Assembly: GCA_947630635.1 (NCBI GenBank)
Contig: CANRIJ010000003.1
Location: forward strand, 1 to 33,402
Length of the DNA: 33,402 nucleotides
Direction of reading: 5' to 3'
Source of the DNA: an uncultured Spirochaetaceae bacterium
GTDB lineage: Bacteria; Spirochaetota; Spirochaetia; Sphaerochaetales; Sphaerochaetaceae
A program made the position numbers and the translations under genes. Below the pieces are notes generated by a model. That model saw nothing but the letters and a program-made list of their open reading frames with translations, did no database searches and had not been told where the DNA came from. This document shows, in pieces, positions 16,026 through 23,673 of this stretch (its first letter is position 1; each line of letters starts with the position of its first letter).

Positions 16026-16617
16026 CTATATCCTCCTTTATGAGCTTTCTCATTGATCTTATTGCCTTTCCTCTATGGGAAAGAGCGTCTTTTTCTTCTC
16101 CAGTGAGCTCGGCATAGCATTTTCCCATCTCTTCTATAAAGAAAATTGGGTCATATCCAAAGCCGTTTTCTCCTTTTTCGCACTCTGTTATTATTCCAAC
16201 TGTCTCTTCCTGTGTCAGATAGATTCTATAAGGAGAGAAGTATAGGCAGAGAGCGCATACAAAGTGGGCGCTTCTTTTCTCTATGCCTTTCATTTTCACT
16301 AGAATGAGCAGATTTCTATCTCTTTGTGTGAGTTTCCCATCCGGAAATTCATCATCGCCAAATCGTGCAGTGTGCACTCCAGGTTTTCCCCCAAGAGAGT
16401 CTATGCATAGCCCTGAGTCGTCAGAAAGCACCGGAAGATGGACTTTGTCATAGAGATCCTTTGCTTTTATAATGGCGTTCTCGATGAATGAAGATCCGCT
16501 TTCATTTGGATTGAAGGCGATATTGAGATCTTTGGGCGTGACTATATCAAACTCGGGAAGAAGCCTTGAAAATTCGCTCTTCTTATGATCATTTGAAGAG
16601 GCAAGAAGTATTCTCAT
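16018..16617 (-). CDS. rdgB: XTP/dITP diphosphatase (RdgB/HAM1)
   Basis: House-cleaning enzyme that hydrolyses deaminated purine nucleotides (dITP, XTP) to monophosphates and pyrophosphate. Motifs are SSNDHKKSEF at the N-terminus (S-x-N-x-x-K substrate loop), LSDDSGLCIDSLGGKPGVHTARF (metal-binding Asp-Asp and specificity region), GENGFGYDPIFF and SHRGKA near the C-terminus. 199 aa is the normal length. It overlaps the pepF start by 8 nt. The gap to the sigma-like gene upstream is 48 nt with no evident terminator, so it may share the sigma-54 promoter's transcript. Confidence 0.95.
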   Translation of the reverse strand: MRILLASSNDHKKSEFSRLLPEFDIVTPKDLNIAFNPNESGSSFIENAIIKAKDLYDKVHLPVLSDDSGLCIDSLGGKPGVHTARFGDDEFPDGKLTQRDRNLLILVKMKGIEKRSAHFVCALCLYFSPYRIYLTQEETVGIITECEKGENGFGYDPIFFIEEMGKCYAELTGEEKDALSHRGKAIRSMRKLIKEDIDA

Positions 16618-16665
16618 AGCAAGATTATATTTCTCTTTTTTGATAGTGGGATGAAATAGGTCACT

Positions 16666-17829
16666 TTAGACTTGCTCTTTTGAGATTTCCTGAAGTCTCT
16701 TAAGCGTCTCTTTCACAGCATTTGAGATCATCGAGCGAGATACACCAAGGCGTTGAGAGATTTCCTTTAGAGAGAGACGTGGCTCTCTTAGTCTTGATAT
16801 CTGACTCTCTCGGATACGACTTACTCGTCTGTAGTTTTCACTCAAGAGTTTTATGCGCTTTGCATCTTCCTCTAGCTCTATGGCCTTTTTCAGTCTATTT
16901 AGGTAGATGAAGTTTCTGTTTGCTCTCTCTTTGGTGGCTTTATAGGAGGAATTCACTTCGGCCACCCATTCATTCTTGTAATTGAAGAAATCGTCAACAA
17001 CTTGTTTTTCTACTTTGAGCATTCTTTGAAGCATTCTCCGGAATTTGTCATCGTTTTTGGTCGGGAGTCGTAGGAGAAAACAGAGTAGATACTTGATTTG
17101 CGTCTTATCTGATAAGAGCCTTAGAAATGCCTCCTCTTCCCAGTCTGGTTCAATTGGCTCATTTATCTCTGCATTTGTGATGCTTTCGTAGATTAAAGAG
17201 AATTTCTCGCGTTCTGTGAGAGGCTCTGTCTCTTCCTCCGCTTTCTGTATTTCCTCGGTTTCTTTCCCCGCCATTTGGACGATTTCAGCAGTGCTCTCTT
17301 TTTCTCTATTAGCTGAAGGTTCTTTTTGATCATCTTCTCTAGAGAGAGTCTGGCTATTCTCGGAGAGGACAAGACCCTCGTCTGATATCGAAGTCTCTTT
17401 TACTGTATTTTCTTTTTCTGCATCATTTTCAATTGGATCTTCGTCTATATAGATGTAGTTTTCTTCGTCTAATTTGGCGAGGTCAGTCATGATATTGTCG
17501 ATCTCTCCCTTTCTCCTTCTCTTTGCAATCAGATTAAGTGCCTGATATCTTGTGCATTGGATAAGGTATTGATTGAAGCTAGATCGCGAGATTTCGTAGT
17601 TCTTAATGATTATGTCTAGTTTCAGAAGGCAGTTGAGATATACCTCTGATAAAAGCTCTTCATCAAGAAGAAGATAATTCTTGGGCACATGGTAGAGCAG
17701 AACTGAGGCTCTCTCTCGGATTTTAGCGTAGCGCTTGTTAAATTCTCTTTCATCGCTGATATTATTGAGATCTTTAATCTCTTTAGAGAACTTAAGGTCT
17801 TCTTCTTTTGTTAACAGGTTTTTTGCCAT
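16666..17829 (-). CDS. Unusual sigma-70-like regulator with acidic insert
   Basis: A 387-aa protein that I do not match to a named family. Residues ~55-107 (LDEELLSEVYLNCLLKLD...FNQYLIQCTRYQALNLIAKRRRK) look like sigma-70 region 2, with the core-binding helix followed by a basic patch. Residues ~118-232 form a Glu/Ser/Thr-rich acidic low-complexity linker. Residues ~233-340 are a charged helical region. Residues ~353-380 (SLKEISQRLGVSRSMISNAV) form a helix-turn-helix like sigma region 4 or a LuxR/Xre-type HTH. I infer an alternative sigma factor or a sigma-derived regulator. The start is well supported by GGGAGG (complement of 17837-17842) 7 nt upstream. A sigma-54-type promoter lies directly upstream. 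Confidence 0.6.
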   Translation of the reverse strand: MAKNLLTKEEDLKFSKEIKDLNNISDEREFNKRYAKIRERASVLLYHVPKNYLLLDEELLSEVYLNCLLKLDIIIKNYEISRSSFNQYLIQCTRYQALNLIAKRRRKGEIDNIMTDLAKLDEENYIYIDEDPIENDAEKENTVKETSISDEGLVLSENSQTLSREDDQKEPSANREKESTAEIVQMAGKETEEIQKAEEETEPLTEREKFSLIYESITNAEINEPIEPDWEEEAFLRLLSDKTQIKYLLCFLLRLPTKNDDKFRRMLQRMLKVEKQVVDDFFNYKNEWVAEVNSSYKATKERANRNFIYLNRLKKAIELEEDAKRIKLLSENYRRVSRIRESQISRLREPRLSLKEISQRLGVSRSMISNAVKETLKRLQEISKEQV

Positions 17830-17864
17830 TGTTAATCCTCCCTAAAGTGTTTCGGAAAGATAAT

Positions 17865-17881
17865 AGCAAGAACCGTGCCAA
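17865..17881 (-). promoter_or_regulatory. Sigma-54 (RpoN) -24/-12 promoter
   Basis: Read on the minus strand the sequence is TTGGCACG-GTTC-TTGCT. This matches the sigma-54 consensus YTGGCACG-N4-TTGCW at every specified base. The invariant GG (17879-17878) and GC (17867-17866) are 10 bp apart, as required. The predicted start is about 12 nt past the GC, near 17854, leaving a ~25-nt leader that contains the GGGAGG ribosome site of the sigma-like gene. It occupies the 67-bp gap between the DHH and sigma-like genes in the right orientation. Confidence 0.75.
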
Positions 17882-17896
17882 CTAACAGAGTGTTCG

Positions 17897-18898
17897 TTAT
17901 TTTTGGTCTTTTGCCTTGAATATGCGAGAGAATATATCTATAACGAGTCTTTTGGCGTTAGTCCTGTTAAGCTCAACAGTTGCTCCAGAGGCAAGAGTAT
18001 GTCCTCCGCCTCCAAGTGAGAGAGCAATTTCGCCAACGTCGATATTTTTGTCTTTCTTTGCTCTGAAGCCTATTTCAGATGAGTCTCCCTTTCTTTTTAT
18101 AAAGACACAGGCCTCGATATTCTCGACTTTTAGAAGTGTCTCATAGATTTGGTCAGAGACTCTTTCGCCCTTAATATCATCAGTCTCTTCTGCAATAATG
18201 AGCCTTCCGTCGAAATATGGCTTTGCCTCTTCGATAATCCTAGATACCTTCTTTATCTCCTCTAGGCTCTTTCCATCAGTCAGATAGTCGTAGATGTCAT
18301 ATGCAGATAGGCCTGTTGATAGAAATCTTGAAGCTCTCTCCAGAGAGTACGGACCCCACTCTTCGCCTAAGAAATGGAAAAATCCAGTATCTGTAAGGAG
18401 TCCCAGGTAGAGAAAGTATGCAATCTCCTTATCTAGCTCAACATTCAGCATCTCTCTGATTTTGTCTATTAATAGGGTAGTAGATGGAGATGTTGGGACA
18501 ATGTATTTCGCGTAGGCATTGCTATTTTCTCGAGAGGAGGCATGGTGGTCGATTATTATTCTATAGAGGTCTTTGGCATTCTCGATAACAGAGCCCGATC
18601 TATCCTCGGTTGAGCAGTCTACAAAGACCAAGACACTCTCTTTTCTGTCTATTAGACTCTCGGGGATCTTATTTTGGAATCTGTCTTCGAGAAATTGAAC
18701 TTCGCGTCTCAGAAAGGGACCGCTATTGAAGGCATAGGCTCTTTTTCCTGTCTTCTCGAGTATGAGCTTTAGCGCTAGCGTAGAAGAGAGTGTATCCCCA
18801 TCTGGATTTTTGTGGCCAACAATTAGAAAAGTCTCTTTTTCTCTGAGAGTTTTCAGTACTTCTTCGCTTACTTTAGGAAAGGAGCTTTGCGTTATCAT
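17897..18898 (-). CDS. nrnA: DHH/DHHA1 phosphoesterase, NrnA-like
   Basis: Likely a nanoRNase/pAp phosphatase, or a cyclic-dinucleotide product phosphodiesterase, of the DHH superfamily. The manganese-binding motifs are GHKNPDGDTLSS (N31-P-D-G-D35), VDCSTEDR (D94), IIDHHAS (D117-H118-H119) and GLLTDTGFF. The C-terminal DHHA1 domain ends with GGGGHTLASGATVE. 333 aa is normal for NrnA/MgpA. It overlaps the end of clpX by 26 nt, the largest overlap in this run, and its ATG lies within clpX's final codons. The exact substrate cannot be read from the sequence. Confidence 0.88.
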   Translation of the reverse strand: MITQSSFPKVSEEVLKTLREKETFLIVGHKNPDGDTLSSTLALKLILEKTGKRAYAFNSGPFLRREVQFLEDRFQNKIPESLIDRKESVLVFVDCSTEDRSGSVIENAKDLYRIIIDHHASSRENSNAYAKYIVPTSPSTTLLIDKIREMLNVELDKEIAYFLYLGLLTDTGFFHFLGEEWGPYSLERASRFLSTGLSAYDIYDYLTDGKSLEEIKKVSRIIEEAKPYFDGRLIIAEETDDIKGERVSDQIYETLLKVENIEACVFIKRKGDSSEIGFRAKKDKNIDVGEIALSLGGGGHTLASGATVELNRTNAKRLVIDIFSRIFKAKDQK

Positions 18899-20117
18899 CG
18901 AAAATCAGCTTTGGCTCGCTCTTTAAAAGCACTGCATCTCTGTCGATTATGACTTCCTTGACTCCCTTCATAGATGGAATATCATAGGAGACTCCCAGCA
19001 TGAGCTTTTCTACAATGGACCTGAGTCCCCTGGCCCCGGTCTTCTGCTCAAAGGAAGTAGTGGCTATTTGGTCTATCGCGTCCTCTGTAAATGTAAGCTT
19101 GATATTATCAAGCTCATAGCTTGTCTGATATTGCCTTATTATAGAGTTCTTTGGCTCAGTTAGGATTCTCACTAGATCTTCTTTGCTCAGATTGTTTAGG
19201 GCAGTGTGAATTGGAAGTCTTCCTATAAACTCAGGTATAAGGCCAAATTTTACTAGGTCATCTGGATGAAGCTCTTTATAGAGTGCCTCCAGATCCTTCT
19301 CCTCTTTGTTCTGTACCTTTGCTCCAAAGCCCATCGAGGAAGATGAAATTCTCTTTTCTATTACCTTATCAAGTCCAACAAAGGCTCCTCCGCATATGAA
19401 GAGAATATCAGTGGTATTGATTTTGAGCAGCTCTTGATTTGGGTGCTTTCTTCCACCCTGCGGAGGAACAGAGGCAACAGTGCCCTCGATGATCTTCAAT
19501 AGCGCCTGCTGAACTCCCTCGCCAGAGACATCTCTTGTAAGAGAGACATTTTCGCCTTTCTTTGAGATTTTATCTACCTCATCAATAAAGACAATGCCCT
19601 TCTCGGCCTTGGGAATATCAAAGTCAGCTGCCTCTATGAGTTTTAAAAGTATATTCTCTACATCCTCTCCAACGTATCCTGCCTCTGTTAGGGTTGTTGC
19701 ATCTGCAATAGCAAATGGAACATTGAGTTTTTTTGCAAGTGTTCTCGCAAGAAGCGTCTTTCCGGTTCCCGTAGGTCCTATCATGAGGATGTTTGACTTA
19801 TCGAGCTCTACGCCGCTCTCTTCGACCTTCTTTTTGTATTTGACTCTCTTGTAATGGTTGTAGACTGCAACGGATAGAACCTTTTTGGCTTCATCTTGTC
19901 CAATTACATAGTCATCAAGGTATGCCTTAAGCTCTTTAGGAGTAGGAATCTCCATATTCTCAAGCTCGGATGGATTCTCATCATCTCCAGAGCCCTTTAT
20001 GATGTCATAGCAGGTTTTAATGCACTCTTCGCAGATAGCAACTCCTGGACCGCTTACCAGCTTTGTGGTTGAGTCCAGAGGTCTTCCGCAAAATGAACAG
20101 TATTTAGCGCTCCTCAT
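18873..20117 (-). CDS. clpX: ClpX, ATP-dependent unfoldase of ClpXP
   Basis: AAA+ ring that recognises, unfolds and feeds proteins to ClpP. The N-terminal zinc-binding domain has C7, C10, C29 and C32 (CSFC...CEEC). Walker A GPTGTGKT is at 114-121, followed by EAGYVGEDVENILLKL (pore-1 GYVG loop) and Walker B with IVFIDEVDKI. The pattern IGRLP plus a C-terminal sensor-2 segment GARGLRSIVE is intact. 414 aa is normal. It overlaps clpP by 14 nt; tig-clpP-clpX in this order is the classic arrangement. Confidence 0.98.
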   Translation of the reverse strand: MRSAKYCSFCGRPLDSTTKLVSGPGVAICEECIKTCYDIIKGSGDDENPSELENMEIPTPKELKAYLDDYVIGQDEAKKVLSVAVYNHYKRVKYKKKVEESGVELDKSNILMIGPTGTGKTLLARTLAKKLNVPFAIADATTLTEAGYVGEDVENILLKLIEAADFDIPKAEKGIVFIDEVDKISKKGENVSLTRDVSGEGVQQALLKIIEGTVASVPPQGGRKHPNQELLKINTTDILFICGGAFVGLDKVIEKRISSSSMGFGAKVQNKEEKDLEALYKELHPDDLVKFGLIPEFIGRLPIHTALNNLSKEDLVRILTEPKNSIIRQYQTSYELDNIKLTFTEDAIDQIATTSFEQKTGARGLRSIVEKLMLGVSYDIPSMKGVKEVIIDRDAVLLKSEPKLIFDDNAKLLS

Positions 20118-20697
20118 TCTTTTTCATCACCCGATCGGCTATGCCGTATTTAACTGCTTCCTCTGCATCCATGTAGCAGTCTCTTGAAATATCCTTGATT
20201 ATCTCTTCTTTGGTTTTGCCTGTGTGCTCAGCAAGGAGCCTTGAGGTGACTTCTTTGATTCTCATGAGCTCATTTGAGGTTATTATGATATCCGATGCCT
20301 GTCCTTCGACCCCGCCAGATGGCTGATGGATCATTACTCTGGCATTTGGAAGGATAAAGCGCTCTCCACTTGTTCCAGAAGCTAAGAGTATGGCTGCCAT
20401 GGAGCAGGCCTGTCCTATGCAAATAGTCCTTACTGGGCACTGAACATACTGCATGGTATCGTAGATTGCCAGTCCTGCAGTTACAGATCCTCCGGGAGAA
20501 TTGATGTAGAGATTTATGTCTTTTTGCGGATCTTCGCTTTCAAGGAAGATAAGCTGGGCAATTACAAGGTCTGCCATCTCATCCCTGATCTCACCGTCAA
20601 TAAAGATAATTCGGTCTTTCAGGAGTCTGGAGAAGATATCATATTGTCTCTCTCCAGTTCCTGACTGCTCTACGACATAGGGTACCAAATTACTCAT
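20104..20697 (-). CDS. clpP: ClpP, serine protease subunit of ClpXP
   Basis: Barrel-shaped peptidase partnered with ClpX. The catalytic triad is visible: S99 in GQACSMAAI, H124 in MIHQPSGG and D173 in SRDCYMD. The N-terminal LVPYVVEQSGTGERQYDIFS and the FIDGEI and SPGGSV blocks are canonical. Length 197 aa is normal. It starts 8 nt inside the tig 3' end and overlaps clpX by 14 nt, so the three genes form a tightly coupled operon. Confidence 0.98.
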   Translation of the reverse strand: MSNLVPYVVEQSGTGERQYDIFSRLLKDRIIFIDGEIRDEMADLVIAQLIFLESEDPQKDINLYINSPGGSVTAGLAIYDTMQYVQCPVRTICIGQACSMAAILLASGTSGERFILPNARVMIHQPSGGVEGQASDIIITSNELMRIKEVTSRLLAEHTGKTKEEIIKDISRDCYMDAEEAVKYGIADRVMKKNEER

Positions 20698-22048
20698 GTG
20701 AATGCTCTTTGCCTCTCTCCATTAGCTCTTTGTAGGTGATTGTCTTGCCCTCTTTGAATGTGTTTTTCTCAATGAGGAAAGGAACAACCTTGGAGAACTC
20801 AAGCTCGTCTTTCAAAAGCTCTTTGTAGTAGTTTTTGACGTTCTCGTCTTGTATATCCTTGAACTGCTTGTCAAACTCACTCTCAAGCTCCTCATCAGAG
20901 ACTTTGATGTCCTCTTTCTTTCTGATCTCTTCAAGAATAAGCTGCTCTTTCAAGTGTTCTGTGGCTTCATCTTTCCAACCCTCTTGAATTGATTCTTTGG
21001 TCTGACCTTGGCTCTTGATGAATGACATAAGCATATTCTCTGCCATGCCTGTCTGGCTTACAAAGCGTCTCCAGCTATCTTCAAGCTGGTTTTCAAGCAT
21101 AGACTCTGGAATCTCGATAGAAGTCTCCTTTGCAATCTCATCTACTATCTTGTGCTCTTTCTCGTGGTCGATGATATCCTTGGCTTTCTTTTCCAGATCC
21201 TTTTTAATTCCCTCTTTGAGGTCCTTAACAGTCTTGTACTCATCCTTTACGTCCTGGGCAAATTCGTCATCAAGCTCGGGGAGCTCTCTCTTCTTTACTT
21301 CATCAAGCTTGATGTGAAGCTTGATTGTTCTTCCCTTGAGAAATGATGGATCGTCGTCGCTGTTATAGGTCTTTTCTGCTTCCTTCTCGTCTCCAGCCTT
21401 CATGCCAACTACATCGTCATCGATTTTGTAGACGTTGTACTTGGTTCCAAGAGTGAAAGAGTAGTCCTTTCTCTCGCTCTCTTCGATCTTGTTGCCATTT
21501 TCATCAAGCTCATAATAGTCGATAGTCACGATATCTCCATTCTCTGCGCTGCCTTCTTTTTTTCTGACAAGGGCATTCTGGTCTCTGAGCGTCTCAATCT
21601 CTGCATCGATATCGCTATCCTCGATTTTTACTTTGTTTGTCTCTACGGTAAGCCCTGTATACTTTGGTAGCTCAAAGCTAGGATAGACATCATAGATGAC
21701 TCTATAGGTAATATCCTGGTCCTTTTTAAATGGAAGGAGGGAATCCTCATCCTGAAGAACAGGGGTAGAGTAGGGAAGCGGAGACTCATCGGTCTTTAGC
21801 TCTTTGAGTGCTTCCTGAAGCGAATCCTCCATTAGCTGGAAAGTAGACTCCTCTCTAATGGGAGCGCCGAATTTTCTCTCAATGACATTAAGTGGAGCAT
21901 GGCCACGCCTAAAGCCGTCTATCTCAATCTTCTTTGAGTAGTCCTGCAGCTTTTTCTGGTAAGCTTTCTCAATCTCTTCTTTCTTTAGCTCTAAAGTTAG
22001 CTCCCCCTGACTTTTAGGGAGTCTCTTGAACTTGGTTTCAATGGCCAT
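20690..22048 (-). CDS. tig: Trigger factor, ribosome-bound chaperone
   Basis: Ribosome-associated folding chaperone with peptidyl-prolyl isomerase activity. The N-terminal ribosome-binding domain has the signature GFRRGHAPLNVIERKFG (GFRxGxxP). The middle FKBP-like domain begins near NGDIVTIDYYELDENG and GTKYNVYKIDDDVVGMKAG. The C-terminal part is long, charged and helical, as expected for the cradle arms. 452 aa is normal. It is the first gene of tig-clpP-clpX on the minus strand. The 115-nt upstream gap holds a hairpin (22098-22138) and an A+T-rich stretch that probably carries the promoter. Confidence 0.97.
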   Translation of the reverse strand: MAIETKFKRLPKSQGELTLELKKEEIEKAYQKKLQDYSKKIEIDGFRRGHAPLNVIERKFGAPIREESTFQLMEDSLQEALKELKTDESPLPYSTPVLQDEDSLLPFKKDQDITYRVIYDVYPSFELPKYTGLTVETNKVKIEDSDIDAEIETLRDQNALVRKKEGSAENGDIVTIDYYELDENGNKIEESERKDYSFTLGTKYNVYKIDDDVVGMKAGDEKEAEKTYNSDDDPSFLKGRTIKLHIKLDEVKKRELPELDDEFAQDVKDEYKTVKDLKEGIKKDLEKKAKDIIDHEKEHKIVDEIAKETSIEIPESMLENQLEDSWRRFVSQTGMAENMLMSFIKSQGQTKESIQEGWKDEATEHLKEQLILEEIRKKEDIKVSDEELESEFDKQFKDIQDENVKNYYKELLKDELEFSKVVPFLIEKNTFKEGKTITYKELMERGKEHSHE

Positions 22049-22097
22049 CTAAATCCTTCCTTGCTTTATTATCAAAGTATCAAGTCAAATATACATA

Positions 22098-22138
22098 AAA
22101 GAGAAATATCCCGCAAGGATGGGGATTATTTACTCTTT
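22098..22138 (-). terminator. Probable terminator of the winged-helix gene
   Basis: On the minus strand AAAGAG-TAAAT-AATCCC pairs imperfectly with GGGAT-ATTT-CTCTTT around a short loop, followed by a T-rich tract (TTTTATG). It lies 25 nt beyond the stop of the small winged-helix gene and upstream of tig. Confidence 0.45.
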
Positions 22139-22163
22139 GAAATATGGGCTATTTTTACCCGAT

Positions 22164-22427
22164 TTAGGTGAAGGATTTATACTCTAAGCCGCATTCTCTG
22201 GCTTTTGCGCCATTGATGCTCCAGCTAGTGCTTCTTGTCTTTCCGTCTTTGATTATGATGCCGTTTTTCTTTAAAGCCAGTATGTCTCTCTCAACAGTCT
22301 TTCTTGAGCATTTGATCGAGTAGGCCAGAGTGTTATATGTGGCTTTGGGATTATGAGAGAATATATCTATGATTCGCGCCATCCTCTCTCTAGTCTTCCT
22401 TCTATAAAATGGAAATTCCTCTTGCAT
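22164..22427 (-). CDS. Small winged-helix DNA-binding protein (DeoR/HTH-11-like)
   Basis: An 87-aa protein. Residues ~11-65 form a helix-turn-helix with wing: RARIIDIF-type first helix, ATYNTLAYSIKCSRKTVERDI as the turn and recognition helix, then the wing KNGIIIKDGKTRSTSW. This pattern (first-helix, S-x-x-T-V-x-R-D-I) is that of DeoR-type repressors, but the sensor domain is missing. Ribosome site GAGG lies 8 nt before the ATG. It is divergent from desulfoferrodoxin with a 112-nt shared promoter region that carries a TGAGT-ACTCA inverted repeat. An inferred role is autoregulation and possibly control of the oxygen-defence gene. Confidence 0.72.
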   Translation of the reverse strand: MQEEFPFYRRKTRERMARIIDIFSHNPKATYNTLAYSIKCSRKTVERDILALKKNGIIIKDGKTRSTSWSINGAKARECGLEYKSFT

Positions 22428-22453
22428 TTAAGTTCCTCTTACTCGAAAGATAA

Positions 22454-22467
22454 TGAGTCAATACTCA
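22454..22467. promoter_or_regulatory. Inverted repeat in the divergent promoter region (candidate operator)
   Basis: TGAGT-CAAT-ACTCA is a perfect 5-bp inverted repeat with a 4-bp spacer. On the minus strand it sits between a TTGTTT -35-like and a TATCTT -10-like hexamer (16-bp spacer), so a protein bound here would block the winged-helix gene. Confidence 0.45.
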
Positions 22468-22492
22468 AAAACAAGAAAAAGCGTCGATTTTT

Positions 22493-22521
22493 TTGTTTAC
22501 TTTGATTTTTCTTTGTATACT
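22493..22521 (+). promoter_or_regulatory. Putative desulfoferrodoxin promoter
   Basis: TATACT (22516-22521) is a good -10 element and TTGTTT (22493-22498) a weak -35, spaced 17 bp. AAGGAG ends 6 nt before the ATG at 22540. Confidence 0.55.
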
Positions 22522-22539
22522 TAGCCTAAGGAGAATCAA

Positions 22540-22917
22540 ATGGCAGGAAAATTTTACAGATGCTCAATTTGCGGTAATATCGTCTATTTGGTAGAAGGCG
22601 ATATCAATCACATAGTATGCTGCGGCAAGCCAATGGACCTCATGGTACCAGGGACAGTAGAGGCCTCACTTGAGAAGCACATCCCATATGTTACAGAGCA
22701 GGATGGAAGACTTACGGTTCAGATTGGCTCGACAATGCATCCTTCACTGGATGAGCATCATATTGAGTGGGTGGCTGCGGTATCAGATGACTCGGTCAAG
22801 ATCAAGTATCTCAAGAGTGGCAAGGACCCTGTTGTCCACTTTGGAAATAAGCATGGGAAAATCAAGAAGATACTTGCTTATTGCAATATTCATGGACTCT
22901 GGGAAAAGGAGCTATAG
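22540..22917 (+). CDS. dfx: Desulfoferrodoxin (superoxide reductase, 2Fe type)
   Basis: Reduces superoxide to hydrogen peroxide in anaerobes without making oxygen. The N-terminal desulforedoxin-like centre I has C8, C11, C27 and C28. Centre II ligands are visible: E45-K46-H47, H67 in MHP, H73 in HHIEW, and C115 with H118 in YCNIHGLW. The 125-aa length matches two-centre desulfoferrodoxins. It has its own promoter and terminator, so it is monocistronic. Its presence supports an anaerobic host organism. Confidence 0.97.
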   Translation: MAGKFYRCSICGNIVYLVEGDINHIVCCGKPMDLMVPGTVEASLEKHIPYVTEQDGRLTVQIGSTMHPSLDEHHIEWVAAVSDDSVKIKYLKSGKDPVVHFGNKHGKIKKILAYCNIHGLWEKEL

Positions 22918-22942
22918 AAAAGGGGCGCGTCCCCTTTTTTTT
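22918..22942 (+). terminator. Rho-independent terminator after desulfoferrodoxin
   Basis: AAAAGGGG pairs with CCCCTTTT around CGCGT, followed by continuing T (22935-22942). It begins right after the stop codon. Confidence 0.88.
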
Positions 22943-22971
22943 ATCAACCATAGACCTTAAAATCTCATTTT

Positions 22972-23673
22972 GTGAAGAGATTCTGTCTTTTGGTGATTAT
23001 CCTCTTGTCCTTTTTGGCTTTATCGTGCTCAAATCTCGAAAGGAGTCTGAAAGAGAGCGAGGTAGAAGACGCAAGATTGGCGCTTTCTGCTCTTGTTGAG
23101 GATATTTCTAAAGAGACTGACTCTCTTGTGATTCCACTCTCATCCTTGAGATCTTCGCTTCAAAATGAATATCTTTCCTATAGAGAATATGACCCAAGAT
23201 ACGATGAGAGGGAGGCAGAGTATCTAGAGTCCCTCTCAGCTATGCTTAGCAGCATGTCATCTGGTCTCTTTCCCTATATCAGAGAGCGCCTTCTTGGCTT
23301 TGAGTTGGATCCCTATGTATATATCTATTCATCTGCTTCTCTTGTTGATGCATTCAGAAGGGCAAACGATTCTGATCTCAAAGATTATTTCTATAGATAC
23401 GTCTTAAGTCGACAGAGTGAGCTAAGGAGTGCCTTTACTGAGTCTGAGAGAGAATTTTCCTCGATAAAGAGGGTAATGGAGAATCTTGAGAGGGCAGGAA
23501 AAAGCGTGGATCTCTCTTACCCAGAGCCGATTCTTTTCTCATCTCTCTCTGATATTCTCTACAACTCTGTTTTCTCCTATCTCATTGAGAGGGAAAATGA
23601 AATAAAAAGCTCAGAGGAGAACAGGGGTTCGGATATCTATGATATTTTCTGGAGGATAAATGGCAGGGGATAG
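22972..23673 (+). CDS. Lipoprotein of unknown function, helical
   Basis: A 233-aa product from GTG 22972. The N-terminus has Lys-Arg, a hydrophobic stretch and the loose spirochaete-type lipobox LALSC, with Cys19 as the lipid anchor. The mature part is charged and helical, rich in Glu, Arg, Ser and Leu (for example SEVEDARLALSALVEDI and ESEREFSSIKRVMENLERA), so coiled-coil or helical bundle. No family is recognised and no clear ribosome site is seen. Its 3' end overlaps the rarA start by 14 nt. Confidence 0.65.
   Translation: MKRFCLLVIILLSFLALSCSNLERSLKESEVEDARLALSALVEDISKETDSLVIPLSSLRSSLQNEYLSYREYDPRYDEREAEYLESLSAMLSSMSSGLFPYIRERLLGFELDPYVYIYSSASLVDAFRRANDSDLKDYFYRYVLSRQSELRSAFTESEREFSSIKRVMENLERAGKSVDLSYPEPILFSSLSDILYNSVFSYLIERENEIKSSEENRGSDIYDIFWRINGRG

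Noticed and set aside
16666..20697. A new defence or toxin system in the sigma-like/DHH/clp region
   Set aside because: The neighbours are standard housekeeping genes (tig, clpP, clpX, nrnA-like, rdgB, pepF) with no nuclease, toxin or phage-like gene.
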